Part shown: one piece after another, positions 1 to 12,200 of the stretch | Position numbering within the stretch: position 1 is the first letter of the stretch | How the letters are laid out: every line of letters starts with the position of its first letter | Assembly: GCF_002999335.1 (NCBI RefSeq) | Contig: NW_020312535.1 | Location: 1-64,000 of the forward strand | Source: Cyclospora cayetanensis | Taxonomy: Eukaryota > Apicomplexa > Conoidasida > Eucoccidiorida > Eimeriidae | Length of the DNA: 64,000 bases | Direction: 5' to 3' | The notes under the pieces: generated by a model | The model's input: the letters and a program-made list of their open reading frames with translations, nothing else | The model's database searches: none | What the model was told of the DNA's origin: nothing | Position numbers and translations under genes: made by a program

Positions 1-133
1 GGGCTCTCGTGGTGGTTATCTTCTTTTGTCATATTGGACTTAGCGAAGACATACGTATAGACGCAGTGTTTTTTTCTATCAGACGGTAGCATACGAGATC
101 CTCTTGTGAATGTGGTTCTGACGTGTGCTCTCC

Positions 134-134
<1 letters not shown>

Positions 135-212
<78 letters not shown>
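135..212. repeat. (CT)n microsatellite
   Basis: An uninterrupted run of CT dinucleotides of almost 80 bases, followed by a short ACATAT stretch. Reading frames across it give only Arg-Glu or Ser-Leu dipeptide repeats, so it is not coding. Confidence 0.95.
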
Positions 213-215
<3 letters not shown>

Positions 216-259
216 TATACACATACACATATACACCGAAACTGTGAACAGAAAGAGGA

Positions 260-2172
260 CTAATTTTGCGATGCCATAAAGCTTTGTGCGTTGGGGGTGT
301 AGGACCGGGAGTTATGTGGAGAAGGCCGCACCTGCGCCTTAATTACCGTTTGGGGTCTCCTGGTGCCAGCCTCCGGACTGGGTACTCCCGCGTGGAGGCC
401 CCTAAGGGCGTCGTTTTGAGAGAGAAGAGTGCCAAGAATGGTTTCCGCTCTCCTGATGGTCAGGAGGGCCTCCAGCCACACCGGAGTGCCGGGGGGCCCC
501 CATCGAAGGGCCCCTATCCATGTCACCAAGCAGGGCCCCCTCTCTACCTGAGTTGGCCACACAGGGGGATCTGCTGAAAGCTCCTCGAGACATCCTGCGT
601 CCAATCCGCCTGCAAAAGGGCCTAAGTCGTCGCTGCTGCTGGGGGCCCCCTCGAAGCTGGAGCTGGCACGCGGGGGGCGTGGAGTGTCCATACAGCGGCC
701 CGCTTTCCGCACGCGATCGGGGGCCCCCACAAACCGGAGCGAAGCCAGAGAGCAACGCTGCTGCTGCTGCAGCTCTTGCAGCCGATCAAGCTCCAGAGGC
801 ACGGCGCGCCCGGGAGACAGCGGCACAGGGGTGAAGAGAAAAGCCTCGTAACCGCCCACCGCATCGGTGGAGGCTTCCCACGGAGACGGCTCCCCAAACA
901 TCTCAAGTACAAACTGGAGTGCTGTGCAGGCCCACCCCCATACCTGGGCCCCTAGAGCAGCCGTCAGAGGGCCTTTCTCAGAGCCTTCTTGAGAAGTCTC
1001 GGGGGGGTGGGCAGGCAAGGGGGAGAGCTGCGAGAGCAAGAGGTAGCCTCCCCCCTCAACAGAAGCACACCACGAGACTCGCCGCAGCCTTGGAGACACC
1101 CCCAAGAGTCTCGTGGCCGCTAATATGAGGATTCCGAAAGCCCCCCCCAAGAACGCAGCACTCAACGAGCCAATGAGTTTTATAAGCTGTAGAGCTTTTT
1201 CTGACGCGCGCCTGAGTGTGCCCCACTTGCTGCACTTGGTGGCGTGTTTGGGGTGGTGGTACTGCTGCTGATGGCGGTGTTTTTGCTGATGCTGCTGGTC
1301 TCGCTGCTCGAAAGGCAGCAGCCTCTTGAGGAGATTCTCACCAACAGCGAGGAGACGGGGAGCACAGCGACGGAGGGCCCCATAGCACAGCAGCGGTATT
1401 GCCTGAGGCTCGCTAAGGAGAAGCTCGACGGGCCACAACTTGGTCGTGCATTCCATGAGGAAAGGGCCCCCCACCGCTAAAAGGGAAGGATCGGGGGGCC
1501 CCCCCTCTGCTGAGAAGGACGCTGCAGGGCCCGTTCACACACGCCACACAAAATGCGACACACCCCTGCAAGGAAGCGGAAAGGGCTGTCCGCAAGTCGT
1601 CGTCGTAGTGGCTCTAGCATTTGAAGCCCGCATGCACGACCCCACACACCACCCACCCCCGTTTCCTCCCTTCTTCCCCCTCTAAACATCCGGCAGGAAG
1701 CCAAGCTTACGAACTGCATCCGACGGGATGGCAGAGAGCAGGAGAGAGCCGGGAGATCCTTTCGCCAGACAAGCAGCCTTCAGGGCAGGTGGGCCCTCCG
1801 GAGACTTCTTTTCCGAAGCGTGCCTATCTCGGACGACCATTCGACGTATGATCCAGAAGGATGCAAGCAGCAGCAGCAACGTTGCAGCCGCTGCTGCTAC
1901 TCCTCGAACGCCTTCTAGGAGCGCCAGAAGAAGCTCAGAATACCACGGAGGACGCCACGAAGACACTTCCCGGGGAGACTCCACGAGGTCCTCCCCTCCT
2001 CCTAACACGGCGAGGAAACGGCTCAAGGAGCAAACAAGCCGGAGAGGCACCAAAGACCCCGCAGCCACGAGAAAAACGAGCGACAAAAGGCTGCTACAGC
2101 AACAGGCAGCAGCCGCAGTCGCTGCGAGCATCAGAAGAAAGAGGCAAACAAGGAGGGCCCCCACGGCCAAAG
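260..2172 (-). CDS. Candidate multi-exon membrane protein, unrecognised
   Basis: I do not recognise a family. Two long minus-strand open stretches (about 2172-1711 and 1476-260) join cleanly. The first ends at a GTAAGC donor with one leftover base. The second starts after a pyrimidine-rich CCTTCCCTTTTAG acceptor with two bases that complete the codon, and then runs about 400 codons to a TAG. A good acceptor (long pyrimidine tract ending CTGCAG) lies just before 2172, so the start codon is probably in an unseen upstream exon. Visible features are two hydrophobic Leu/Ala-rich segments in the first exon, a third (near LIKLIGSLSAAFLGGAFGIL) in the second, a His/Gln-rich patch and a Pro/Arg-rich C-terminus. 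The Leu runs come from CTG triplets. An Ala/Gln/Ser-rich frame also lies on the opposite strand (1728-2552), so strand choice is not certain. Confidence 0.35.
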
Positions 2173-2649
2173 CTGCAGAGGCACACGGAACGCACCAAGA
2201 ACCAAGAAAAAGACGTAAGCCTGATGAAAAAAAATTCCCAATCGTGCTGGTAGTATTGTTTTTTCGCAGCTTCTCTCAGGCTTGCGCTACAAACGCCACA
2301 CCGGATCTCATCACGCAGTCCAAGAAGCCAACTGCACCCCACCCCCACCTTCAGCAGCAAGCGAAGGCGCAGCTCTGCTTCCTTCTGGCTCCCCGAGGAC
2401 GGCGTCAGGAGAAGCCCTCCCAGCCTGCAGGCTACGCGAACGCCCAAGTGGCCCCTCGACGTGAATGTAAGGCTCCAAAAACGCCATATGCGCAAATCCT
2501 CCAACACCGTCTCCTGCCACGAAGCACCGTTTTCGAGGGCAACGCTGCGTGAGTGCGCGGAGTACTTCTTTTAAAGGCCCCTGCAGCAGCAGACGGCCTT
2601 GCAACGTACACCGCAACAGACTGACTTCTCCAAGCCCCCAGAGGCAGCA

Positions 2650-2796
2650 ACAACCACACTAGCCACAACCACACCAGCCACAACCACACCAGCCACAACC
2701 ACACTAGCCACAACCACACTAGCCACAACCACAACAGCCACAACCACAACAGCCACAACCACACTAGCCACAACCACAACAGCCACAGCAACAGCC
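2650..2796. repeat. 15-bp minisatellite (ACAACCACACTAGCC-like)
   Basis: About nine to ten tandem copies of a 15-base unit with T/C and A/C variation at two positions. On the plus strand it could encode TTTLA/TTTPA/TTTTA pentapeptides. On the minus strand it gives Val- or Leu/Trp-rich peptides. No splice-consistent gene around it could be built, so I treat it as a repeat. Confidence 0.85.
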
Positions 2797-3332
2797 AGCA
2801 AAAAACGAATCGCATGCTCAGCAAGGCAAAGCCGAACGCACCTTCACGAGCGACAGGCTGTCTTGAAACTTCGCAGCCTCTTGGTGCTACCAGTCACCGA
2901 GCGGAACCACACACATGCGGACTCGTCAGCCTTGCAGATATGTGAGGCCCCACAGTCGCTCGCCCTTCTTCATGACCCGCCTTCCTACAGCCTTCCCCTC
3001 CCTTTCTTTCCCCTCCTCTCCTCTCCCCCCCGTTCACCTCCCCTTCCCCTAAAAGCGAAGGGCTGCTCACACGTAGACCGCTCAGGAGGAGCAGCGTCTG
3101 CGCATGCGCCCTCCAAGAAAAAGCCTTTAATCGAACAGAGAGACCACGGAAACGCTTACCTCCCTGCGGACCTCTTTATCGGGGCACTGCCGATTACTCA
3201 AACTGCTGCACGAACAAAAGCAGCAGCAACGTCGACAGGGGAAGCCGAGGCGTCTGAGCGGGAGCTCCCGAAGGCTGCCTGCTGTATGCGAGCGCGAACA
3301 GAATGACGGGTGCTGAGGTGTCATTGCAGCGG

Positions 3333-4744
3333 CTATGCTACACGAATAGAGCTGCAAGGGAGAGCAGCACAGTAGAAGAGCGAGAGGCGGGGGGTAGGGG
3401 GGTGGCCTTTTGTGCATGCATACCTGTGGGGATGCGAGGCTTCTAGAGCAGCGCCAGCGTTAGTCCGCGAAGCTTCAGAGTCGGGTAAGGAGGGGATCTC
3501 CCTCTGCAGTGCCTGTGAGGCGCTCTCAGGTTCCCTGAAGGAACCATCGTGTGAGCGATCTTCTCCATCCGCGCGAAACATGCGCATTTCTGGCGGGTGA
3601 TGGGCGGGTCCAGGGGGGCCTAGGGGGGCCCCTGGAAGCGGCGAAAGAGAATTTTTCCGTGAAAACGGTCTCGGCGATAAGGCATACAGCTCGTTCCTCG
3701 TGCTGCTGCTGCTACGGCTTCTTCTACCACTAACCGCTCCCGTACCTGCTGCAGCACGCTGAATCTCAAGGAGCCAGGCTAGAGAGATCTCCTCATGCCT
3801 TCCGCTGAGACACACACACCATTGCAAGTCTAAAGCAAGCCTCCTAGCCTCTTAACCTCCTAGCCTTCTAGCCTCTTAACCTCCTAGCCTCTTAATCTCC
3901 TAATCTCCTAGCCTTCTAGCCTCTTAACCTCCTAGCCTCTTAATCTCCTAATCTCCTAGCCTCTGCGCCGTGGAGCGTAGCGAAGCAAGGGTCATGTGGG
4001 CCGTTGTATGGCGTCTAGAACCCTCAAAAGCCTCAAATTGTGGAGTTTCAGAATACCCTACGACAGCCGCCGTTCTGTCACACACAAGTACTTGCCAGCA
4101 CTCCCCGTAGAGGCCACAGCTCACCTAAGAACCAGCCGCCTCTTGTTGGGGATTTCCACGTAAAAAGCAAAGGGTCTCTCAGTAACGTCTGTAGCCCATC
4201 CCACCTGAAGACAGACACCCTAGACGACTACACCCCAGACTTCCTATCAGGGGAAAAAACGCCTTCTCTATCCACAAGCTCCCACGATAGGCAGCAGGCG
4301 CATCAAGTACAGCAGAGACGCCGTACACATACACATACACAATATACACACATGTACACAAGTACACATACAAAAGTACACATATATACACATACATACG
4401 TACATGTAAACAAGTACTCATACATACACACACATGTACACAAGTAATTTTACATACACACATATATACACAGGTACACACATGCATACATGTACACAAG
4501 TGCACATACATACACACAGATATACACATACATACATGTACACAAGTACACACACTTACACACATGTACACAAGTACTCATACATACACACAGATATACA
4601 CACACATACATGTACGCAAGTACACATACGCGCAACTGTACACATCCATACACATATATGCACAAACCATACACACGCATACAAATACATACACACATGT
4701 ACACAAGTACACATACACACAAACATGCACAAACCATACACACC

Positions 4745-4798
<54 letters not shown>

Positions 4799-6141
4799 AC
4801 TGCAAGAACGGTAGCAGACACATTAAAGAGTAGGCCAGGCTTAGTACACACGCGTAACACAGACGGTTTCAACACAGTACATCAACCACTACATGCACAG
4901 CCGCAGAGTGTACCTTGGCACCAGTGAGTTGAATAGCCTGCTTCGCTCTGGCATCCCTAGGATCGTCAAAATACTGCAAGCAGCTGCCCCGCAGCAAAAA
5001 GTATCGCGGATTCCAGCGGCTGCTCCAAAGGCCATCGCCTGCAGCCACAGCACAAGCAGTGCAAGCAGGAAAAGAATGCTGCTGCGCTAGAAGCAGCGGC
5101 AAAAAGGCGTTGATCGTTGGGGGCAGAGGTGCTGTGGAGGAACCGCAAGTCGAGGAGCAGTTCCTCCACAGAAAAACCGAAGAAGCAGACGAGCAGCTGA
5201 GGAGCAGCCCAGGCTAAACAAAGACAGCTCCAAGAGGCGGTTGAACGGGGGAGGACGGGGAACGAGAGATAAAATCGGAGATCAGACCTCTTCCCCAGAA
5301 GCACATGTACAGGCACACCCCTGACAACCGAAGAGCCAGCGGCTAGTTATAGACCTCTAAGCACACACACACGCACGCACACCCACCCAGACGTACCAAG
5401 CTTTTCCAGATATCCGTGACGCAGTTGCCCGTCTCGACGATTACTAGAGCCTAGGCCGTCAGCAGGGGCCTCTGGGAGGCTGTGAAGCCTTGAGGAAGCC
5501 CCCTCTGCTTCTCGCTGCTGCTGCTGCTCTTGTTGCAGGGAGGCGGAGGGGCCCCACAGCCGCCGCTGATCGTCTTGAATACCCTGTTGGAGCCGCTGCA
5601 GCAGAGACACACTCTGAGGAGACAGCTGTAGCGGCAGGAGACGAGCGCCGCTGTACAGCCTCCAGTCTTCCACGGCATTATTCAAGAGCTCCTTTGGAGG
5701 CCTCTCACGCCGTTGCTGTGCGCTGCCTTCATGCCTCCTCCTAGGGCCCCCCTCTCCGGATGCTTTGTCAATGTCTGAGTCTGAATACTCGACCGTGCCT
5801 TCCGTCGTTGTCTCTTCCGCTTCCATCAGAGGCTCCCCCTCAGCCTCCTCCCCCCTTTCTAAAGGCCTCTCCGATACTCCTTCTCTGGGGGCCTCTTCGG
5901 CAGTGCGAGACAGGGCAGCAAGAACCGCTAGCTGCTGCCTGACATCCTCCTCGAACTGGCGAACTTCCTCAAGAGACAGGTCATACCTAAAAAGCGCATG
6001 CAACAAACTTGCACGCGAAAGAACCCCTTGCAACAGCAACCTGGTGCCGCGTCTGTGCGTCTGACGGCCTGAGAGGGCAAACCTCCCCAGTCTGTACAGT
6101 CTCTCAAAGAGGGAGTTTTGGAATGTACGCGGATACATATA

Positions 6142-6174
<33 letters not shown>

Positions 6175-9100
6175 GAATGTGTACGTGTGTATTTATGTAT
6201 GTTTATGTGTAGGTTTGCGTGCATGTATATGTGTGTATGTATACATGTATATGAATATATCTATGCATGTATATGTATGTGTGTATATGTATATGTATAT
6301 ATATGTATGTATCTACATGTATATATATGTACATGTACATGTTGTGTGCATATGCACGCATGTGCATGTACGTATCTGTGTGTGTGCATGTAATTGTATG
6401 TGTGTGTGTTTTTGCGTCATTTGTCTGGAGCATACCATCTATCAATGGAAGCAATGGCTCTCCTGTGGTAGTGCATCAGTTGTTCTCGCATAGATGAGAC
6501 TACCCAGGCTTCGATACGCCCAGACAGGATGCCGAAGTAAGGGAAGTCGATCTCGAAGCACTTGTAGCAAGTCATCAGAGGGTATGCTGGTACTAGCGTG
6601 GCTGAGGTTTCCTGGGGAGGCCCCGAAGACGAGGGGGCCCCTTGATCAGAGGGTCTTTTATCATCGCCGTCGGGAGGCTTAGGAGCAGCCAGCGCGTCTG
6701 GGGAGCCTCCAAAAGCAGCCTCAGGGCATCCTCCGAGAGACACCTCTCCAGCCTCACTTCCACGTCTATCCTCAGGAGGGTGGGAGGCAAAGGCTTCGCG
6801 CAAAGTGCTGGAGGAACGTTTCCTAAGAACAGCTCCTCCCCGAAGCCTCCTCCGGGGGGCCCTCTGGGGTGTAGAAGGCACTAAAGGGACGTTTTTGATC
6901 CAATCGGATAAAAGGGGCCCAAAGTTGGCCTTCTCCGACTTCCAGTTGCGCAGATCGTCGACACCTCCAGCCTGTAATTGGAGGCGATGCAGCATGGAGA
7001 AAGAGAAAATAATTATTTGCGCGGGGAATGCCGAAAGAGGACTGAGGGCGTCCGGATACTGCCGAATGCACGGGGCCCCTCAAAGGCGCAGAAGCCGCGT
7101 CACAAGTGAGCGACTCCAGCCCACAGCCAACAAATACGAAGGAATCTTCATCCTTTCAACGCCCAAGACGATATGCAAAGAAGAGCTCGACAGAGAGATC
7201 GACAGGTAGAGCTACAGATTGGGAGAGCGATAGAGAGGAATATGCTTATATATCGAGAGAGAGAGAGAGAGATAAAGGGAGAGAGATAATGAGAGAGATA
7301 AGGAGAAAGATATATATATATATAAAGAGAGATAGATAAAGAGGGAGATGACTAGAGGAAATAAAACAACGAAAAAGGGTCCTGCAAGGAACGCCTGCTT
7401 ACGGATCCATCGTTCACAATGTCGATTAGATCAATTTTCCGCTGCCGAAGCTTTTCTGGAGGCAGATCCGTCGCCTGTAGGAAAGGTAAAACAAAATGAG
7501 GAGGCCGCAATGTGGGGGTGGCCCCTCGTGGAGGTCAGAAGAACCAAAAAGGGATGAAGTGCCCTACAGGGAATTTTTTTCAGGGGATCCGCTGTGAGGT
7601 GCTACGCAGAGCAGACACGTTCTACGGGCAGTTGCGTAGTGAAACTACCAAGAGGGGTGTGTGGGGAAAATCCTAACCTTTAGAACGCAGACCGTTGACA
7701 AGCGAAAAGGAGAGCCAACCCCCGCTACAGCGCCAGCAACTTAAGCAGCAGCAGCAGCGGCAGCAGCGCAGCCACTCTCTCTCTCTCTCAGGCTTACGTT
7801 GTCATCCGTGCAGACACCTGAGACGTGGTTGCTTGTGATAGAGACTTTCGCCTTTGAGAACTTCGCCGACTAAAGCGCAGCAAGCAAAAACCCCTATATC
7901 CCACTGCCTTCAAGGAGCGCAGAATCAAAAAAGCGCTGACGCCAAACAGGCTCTCGTCCAGGGGGGTGTCTATACACTGCAGTGGCCCTCCACTGCCATC
8001 TCACTTCGTATTGAGTGCGGAGACGAGGAAACGCATTCCAGCTGCGTGAACACACCCACTCAATCGGTAAACAACCGTAATCTCAAATTCCCACATCTTC
8101 GAAGTAACCTCCCAAGCCCCTAAAGTTCCGTCTTACGATTTTTCTTCAAAGGCGCAGCTGCGGGGATCAACAAACTTCAAAATCCAGCCAGGCAGTTTTC
8201 TGCACACCCGTCAAAGAAAGCGCGCAAAGTAAGCTCTTAAAGCTCGATTCCCCACCCTTGTTAAGTGGGTGGCCTCAAGGCTGTCTTCCATGATGCTACA
8301 CCGCGTGAAGCTGCTGACCATCAGTATCGTTTTGCACAAATTATGCAAAGCATGCCTTCCCTCTCCCCTCCCCCCTGGCAGGCTGCGGGCTTTTCAAAAG
8401 TCATGAAGCGATCATTAGAGGCAGCCAGGAGATACGGATGCTCATGGGAAGGCTTTTGGACACGGTTTGAGTCTGTCCGTCGGCTCCTTTTGACGCCTCT
8501 TCAACTTCCTCAGACCATCAAGGGTCCATAGTAGTGAAGGGTGCCCTCTGAGTAGACCCTTACCCCCCGAGAACTCTTCTCTTTTCTGATAAAGCAGAAG
8601 AGTGTCCACTTACTCTACGAGATCAATGCGCTTGTGCGTGTATTGGCCTTGCTCGCCATTTGCGGAATAGTCCTCCGAGGCGAGAATTTGAATCATTGGA
8701 GCCTTAGGGGGCCCCTCTGTCGCCTTTTGGGCTTCCGCCGTTTCTAAGGCAGCCAGAGCTACGAGAAAAATCTGGCAGCGGCGGTACTCCTGCAGCACCA
8801 AAAGAAAAACAGACGCAGCAGCTCCAGTGGATACAGCTGGGTGGAACAGAAGCAAAGACGGCCCTGGTGCTGCATTCGTTCGCCACGTAAAAAGAAAGCG
8901 GCTGCAGTTGGCACTTGCGGCGTCTTTGAAGCAGAGAAACAGCTAGAGAACGTCCACTTGGGGGGTGATGAGCCTCGCAACGACCTCTAGAGCAGGCAGC
9001 CAGCCCCTTGTAGAATGTAGGAATCAGCCGGTAAGGCCTGCTGCATGCATTTACGGCTCAGCTGGACAAGTGTTATGAGAGTGATGTCTCATGTGCACAG

Positions 9101-9218
9101 TGCTCATTTAGAACAGCAGTTGTAGCTGCAGGTATGCAGAAGGCGCTAGCCAGTACAGGGATTTATGTCGAACCTCAGGAGTTAAAGGAAGGACCAAGCG
9201 GAATTCGACGATCTTCAT
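3333..9218 (-). CDS. Phosphatidylinositol transfer protein with C-terminal PH domain (PITPH-type)
   Basis: Class I-type PITP domain (moves phosphatidylinositol between membranes) followed by a lipid-binding PH domain. Exons: 9218-9174, 8789-8614, 8199-8137, 8041-8005, 7869-7798, 7474-7403, 6971-6436, 5986-5397, 5038-4914, 4204-4125, 3804-3746 and 3631 to the TAG at 3333. All phases agree, giving about 717 residues. The start is ATG MKIVEFRLVLPLTPE. PITP landmarks are EYRRCQIFLVA, GEQGQYTHKRIDL, EEKSWNAFPRLRT, KLRQRKIDLIDI, ANFGPLLSDW, CYKCFEIDFPYFG (near residue 290) and RWYDLSLEEVRQFEEDVRQQL. PH landmarks (about 521-616) are GYLEKLG, WNPRYFLLRG, RPFAFYVEIPNKRRLVL and the closing helix SLAWLLEIQ. 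A low-complexity insert of about 90 residues (about 192-285) splits the PITP fold. In other apicomplexans (from memory) PITP-PH proteins occur with or without an oxysterol-binding domain; none is visible here. Donor GTTCGA of exon 1 is weak. The last 100 residues and the exact 3' splice pattern are the least certain. Confidence 0.85.
3836..3962. repeat. CTCCTAGCCTCTTAAC minisatellite in PITP-PH intron
   Basis: Imperfect tandem array built from CCTAGCC, CTCTTAAC and CTCCTAAT words. It lies inside the intron between the last two PH-domain exons (4124-3805), so it is transcribed and spliced out. Confidence 0.85.
4318..4795. repeat. ACACAT / (CA)n microsatellite in PITP-PH intron
   Basis: Nearly 480 bases of purine-pyrimidine alternation (ACATAC, GTACAC, ending in about 25 CA pairs at 4745-4795). 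It fills most of the intron 4913-4205 that interrupts the PH domain. The Thr-His and Val-Cys frames on both strands are repeat artefacts. Confidence 0.95.
6125..6415. repeat. TATGTA / TGTGTA microsatellite in PITP-PH intron
   Basis: Alternating TATG/TGTA repeat occupying the intron 6435-5987, which separates the final helix of the PITP fold from its preceding exon. Confidence 0.93.
7250..7335. repeat. GAGA / TATA microsatellite in PITP-PH intron
   Basis: A GAGAGA run followed by AGATATATATATAT and GATAGATA. It lies in the intron 7402-6972 of the PITP-PH gene. Confidence 0.9.
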
Positions 9219-12200
9219 CGTGAGCAAAACCTCTACGAGAATGTGGGCATGGGGGAGACCTCCTTCTTCCTTGGCTTGCAGGCGCACTCTGCTGTATTTA
9301 AGGCTTCTCGCAGTCTCACGGGAACCCTCGCTGCACGAGATAAAGAGCTAAAGGATCCGCGTAAAGCAGGTGAGGTGTTATAGAGACGCAAGCCTGGGGT
9401 CTACGGGGTGTGCCTAGGAACAACACATGCCGGCGGAGGGGCCCCCAGCTAACCGTAGGCCCCTGGTTTCCGCAGAAAATGAGTCTGTGCCAGCTGGCTA
9501 GGAAGACAGCCGTTATTATTGTTTGAGCGCTTGTGCCAGTTAAAGGATAATAGGGCGGCGACCCCTGTCGAGTCCGTGAGTGGTCGGTCAGTCTCTCTTG
9601 ACGGCGACAAGAGGGGGCCCCCGTACGAGAAAAGCGGCACTCCAGGCAAATCTGTGGACGCACAGGAATGGCTTTTCCGTTTAATGATAAAAGAACACAA
9701 CGCCCTCTTTGAAATGACGCATCCTTCAGAAGGGTACGCATTATTCATTTGGGGGCCCCTTGTCAGACCGGTCGTCTGCGCCAGCGGGGCCCCAGCAGTG
9801 TTATCCCGTCTACTCTTCTGATCTTGCCCATTCATGTTTGTCTTATTCTGTGTCATCTGTACTCAGAGCATACTTAATAAGGCAACGACCTGGAAGGGTA
9901 TCCTACAGGCGTCTTCAAGCAACCTATTTTTGTATAGTCAAGCCACCTAGTGACACAGCTCTGTGTTTCCGCTCAATGCAGCAACAGCTCTGCTGTGCTT
10001 CACATTCTACCCTAAACTTAAGCTCTTTCCATCGAATTTCTGAGCTTCCCCTGTCACTTAAGTGTTACCCTCAAGTACCCTGAGGTATAGGCCAAATGCC
10101 CCAAGCGTACAGAGCCCAGGATTCGGAATTTTACTTTAGGGTTTAGGAGTTTAGAATACACTGAGGGATCCAGGGCCAAGAACGACAAAGGCGCTTTTGC
10201 GGTGTAGCCTTGAAACTTAGGTAGCTCCGAAACTGCCAGAAATCCTACAACAGACAAACACCAAGGTTCCATCTGGGGTCTCCATAGAAAAACACATTTC
10301 ACCAGACGCAGTGCAAATAGTAGAAAACTCTATTCTCAAGAGAGCTCCCCCATCTCCTGCCCGAGCCCCTTCCTGTTCCGACATGAGGGTTGATAGGAGG
10401 GGGCGCTTCTGCGCCCTTCCAGCATTTCGGTCGTTCACAACGATTTGCAGATAACACCTAACAAAAACACAACATTGAATCTTGGTGTATTGAGCTAATG
10501 TTATGCTTTAGTTAGTGATGCTTGCAAACGGACAAACTAGTGAATTCTCTACAAATTTATACATACTCATACTTAGTGTAATAAGTGTTTAGGCGTATCT
10601 TACCTGGCATACGAGCACTTATTCCTCAAAAGGCATAAATTTAAATTCGGTAGTCCTATTAAACCACCATTATCGTAGTGCACTCGCCGCCTAAATCATT
10701 CACGCCTCAACCTTGTGAACCCTTCAATCCCCAGATACTCATCCTCCTGACAGTGGCCGTCCGGAGGAAAAACCACAACACATTTGTAGAGATTTAGCTA
10801 CCCTTGGGGTTTTTCTACCACACTAGCTATATCCAATTAAAAATTGGTGACGAATTGTCTAGTTGCTTCTTCTGCTCGGAAATTTTATGAACTGAAGGGT
10901 AGCGTTTGCGCGAAACAGCAAAAATTAATGTTGGGCGGATGTGTGCTAGATGTGTGCATTGGTCATGAAGCTCGGAGTGCCTACCAGGTGCATTATCGGT
11001 CGCTCGGCTGTCTCTTCTCCCAGTATCAAAAACATGAGTGGCACCGAACGGGCGAGCAGAACAGTCTATTGGAACAACACTTAATAATGCTTTTTCCAGC
11101 TTGGAATATGTCTGAATGTAAATACCTTTCTATGTACAAATCAAGTGGGACGCTGCCGCAGCGGCACTGCATGTATATGGCCTAATGCAGCTGGTCCCTG
11201 CTAATCCGCTGGCTGCCGATGCAGTGGGATGCCATGTTTTTTATGGGGACTCGACTTTCTTGGTTAACAGTCTCAAACATCCATTTAGCGATGGAACTAG
11301 ACGGTGCCACAGCGCCTGTTGAGACGAGGGAAGACGACCTTAAAGCTGGCGCTAGAGCACAAGCTCCATGTTTTGTAGAAAGGCATGATTTGACAGGCAA
11401 TTTATTAGTCAATTAACTAAAATTCTATCTGGTATGGAAACCCCAATATCAACAGCAACAAGTCCTCCTTGGGAGGCGTTATTATGAGGAGAGGCAGCTC
11501 AAAGATGGCGTTATTCATATACAGAAAGTCGTCTGCGTGCAGAGACTAGAGTACAAGCCTCAATATAGGCTATGAATCAACGCTCTATAGCGGCTTTAGC
11601 TGTGCACCAAGCTTTGGAAGAATTGAAAAAAAAAGTTGAGCCGAAAGAGGTAGCAGCAGCTTGCCATAGTTCGAAATAGGCCACTTTTATTCTCAAAGCG
11701 ACATTGCGTATTAACAGCTAGTGCATCAGTAGTTTATTCAGAGTCTACTCGAAGTGTCACGTTACGTGGGCATAGGGTGAGGCAACAAATCCAGCGACTA
11801 AGCAACTGCCAAGTGGAATCTCAACATGCGATGAACCTCGAGCTTTTGAAAGGAAATGAGTGTAACCCCGCGTCTTTGCCAAAAAAAGTGCCAGTTCGAG
11901 AGTTATAATCTATCATTGTTGTGGCTGAGTCAACCAGCTCTAGCCTACTCGCTACGCTGGGCGCAAATTGACAGCGGTAGCAAACCAGGGTTTCCAGGCA
12001 ACCCCTAACAGCCCACTAATACCGCAGCTGCGTGAATTGTGAGAATGGACACCCTTTAGTTCGGAACTGCAAGCGCAGCCCAAAGTTAGAAAACTTATTC
12101 AAGGTTGTTGAGTTGAGCGAAAACAGGCTGGTTGGTTTTCAAAGTGGCACATCAGCGGAGCAGTAAGCCTCCCAATTAGGCTGCAGCAAAGTGAAGGGAG

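Noticed and set aside
1728..2552. 274-codon plus-strand frame rich in Ala, Gln, Ser and Arg
   Set aside because: No recognisable domain; composition is what CAG-rich DNA gives in this orientation. The opposite strand offers a splice-consistent alternative. Kept only as a competing possibility.
3127..3417. Possible continuation of the PITP-PH gene into an oxysterol-binding domain
   Set aside because: Phase after the last assigned exon leads to a stop at 3333, and no SHHPP-type motif was seen on the minus strand down to position 260.
3836..3962. Telomere-like repeat
   Set aside because: Words such as CCTAGCC and CTTAACC recall CCCTAAA but no true CCCTAAA array is present.
4040..4930. Thr-His and Cys-Val repeat frames on both strands
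   Set aside because: Products of the CA microsatellite inside a PITP-PH intron.
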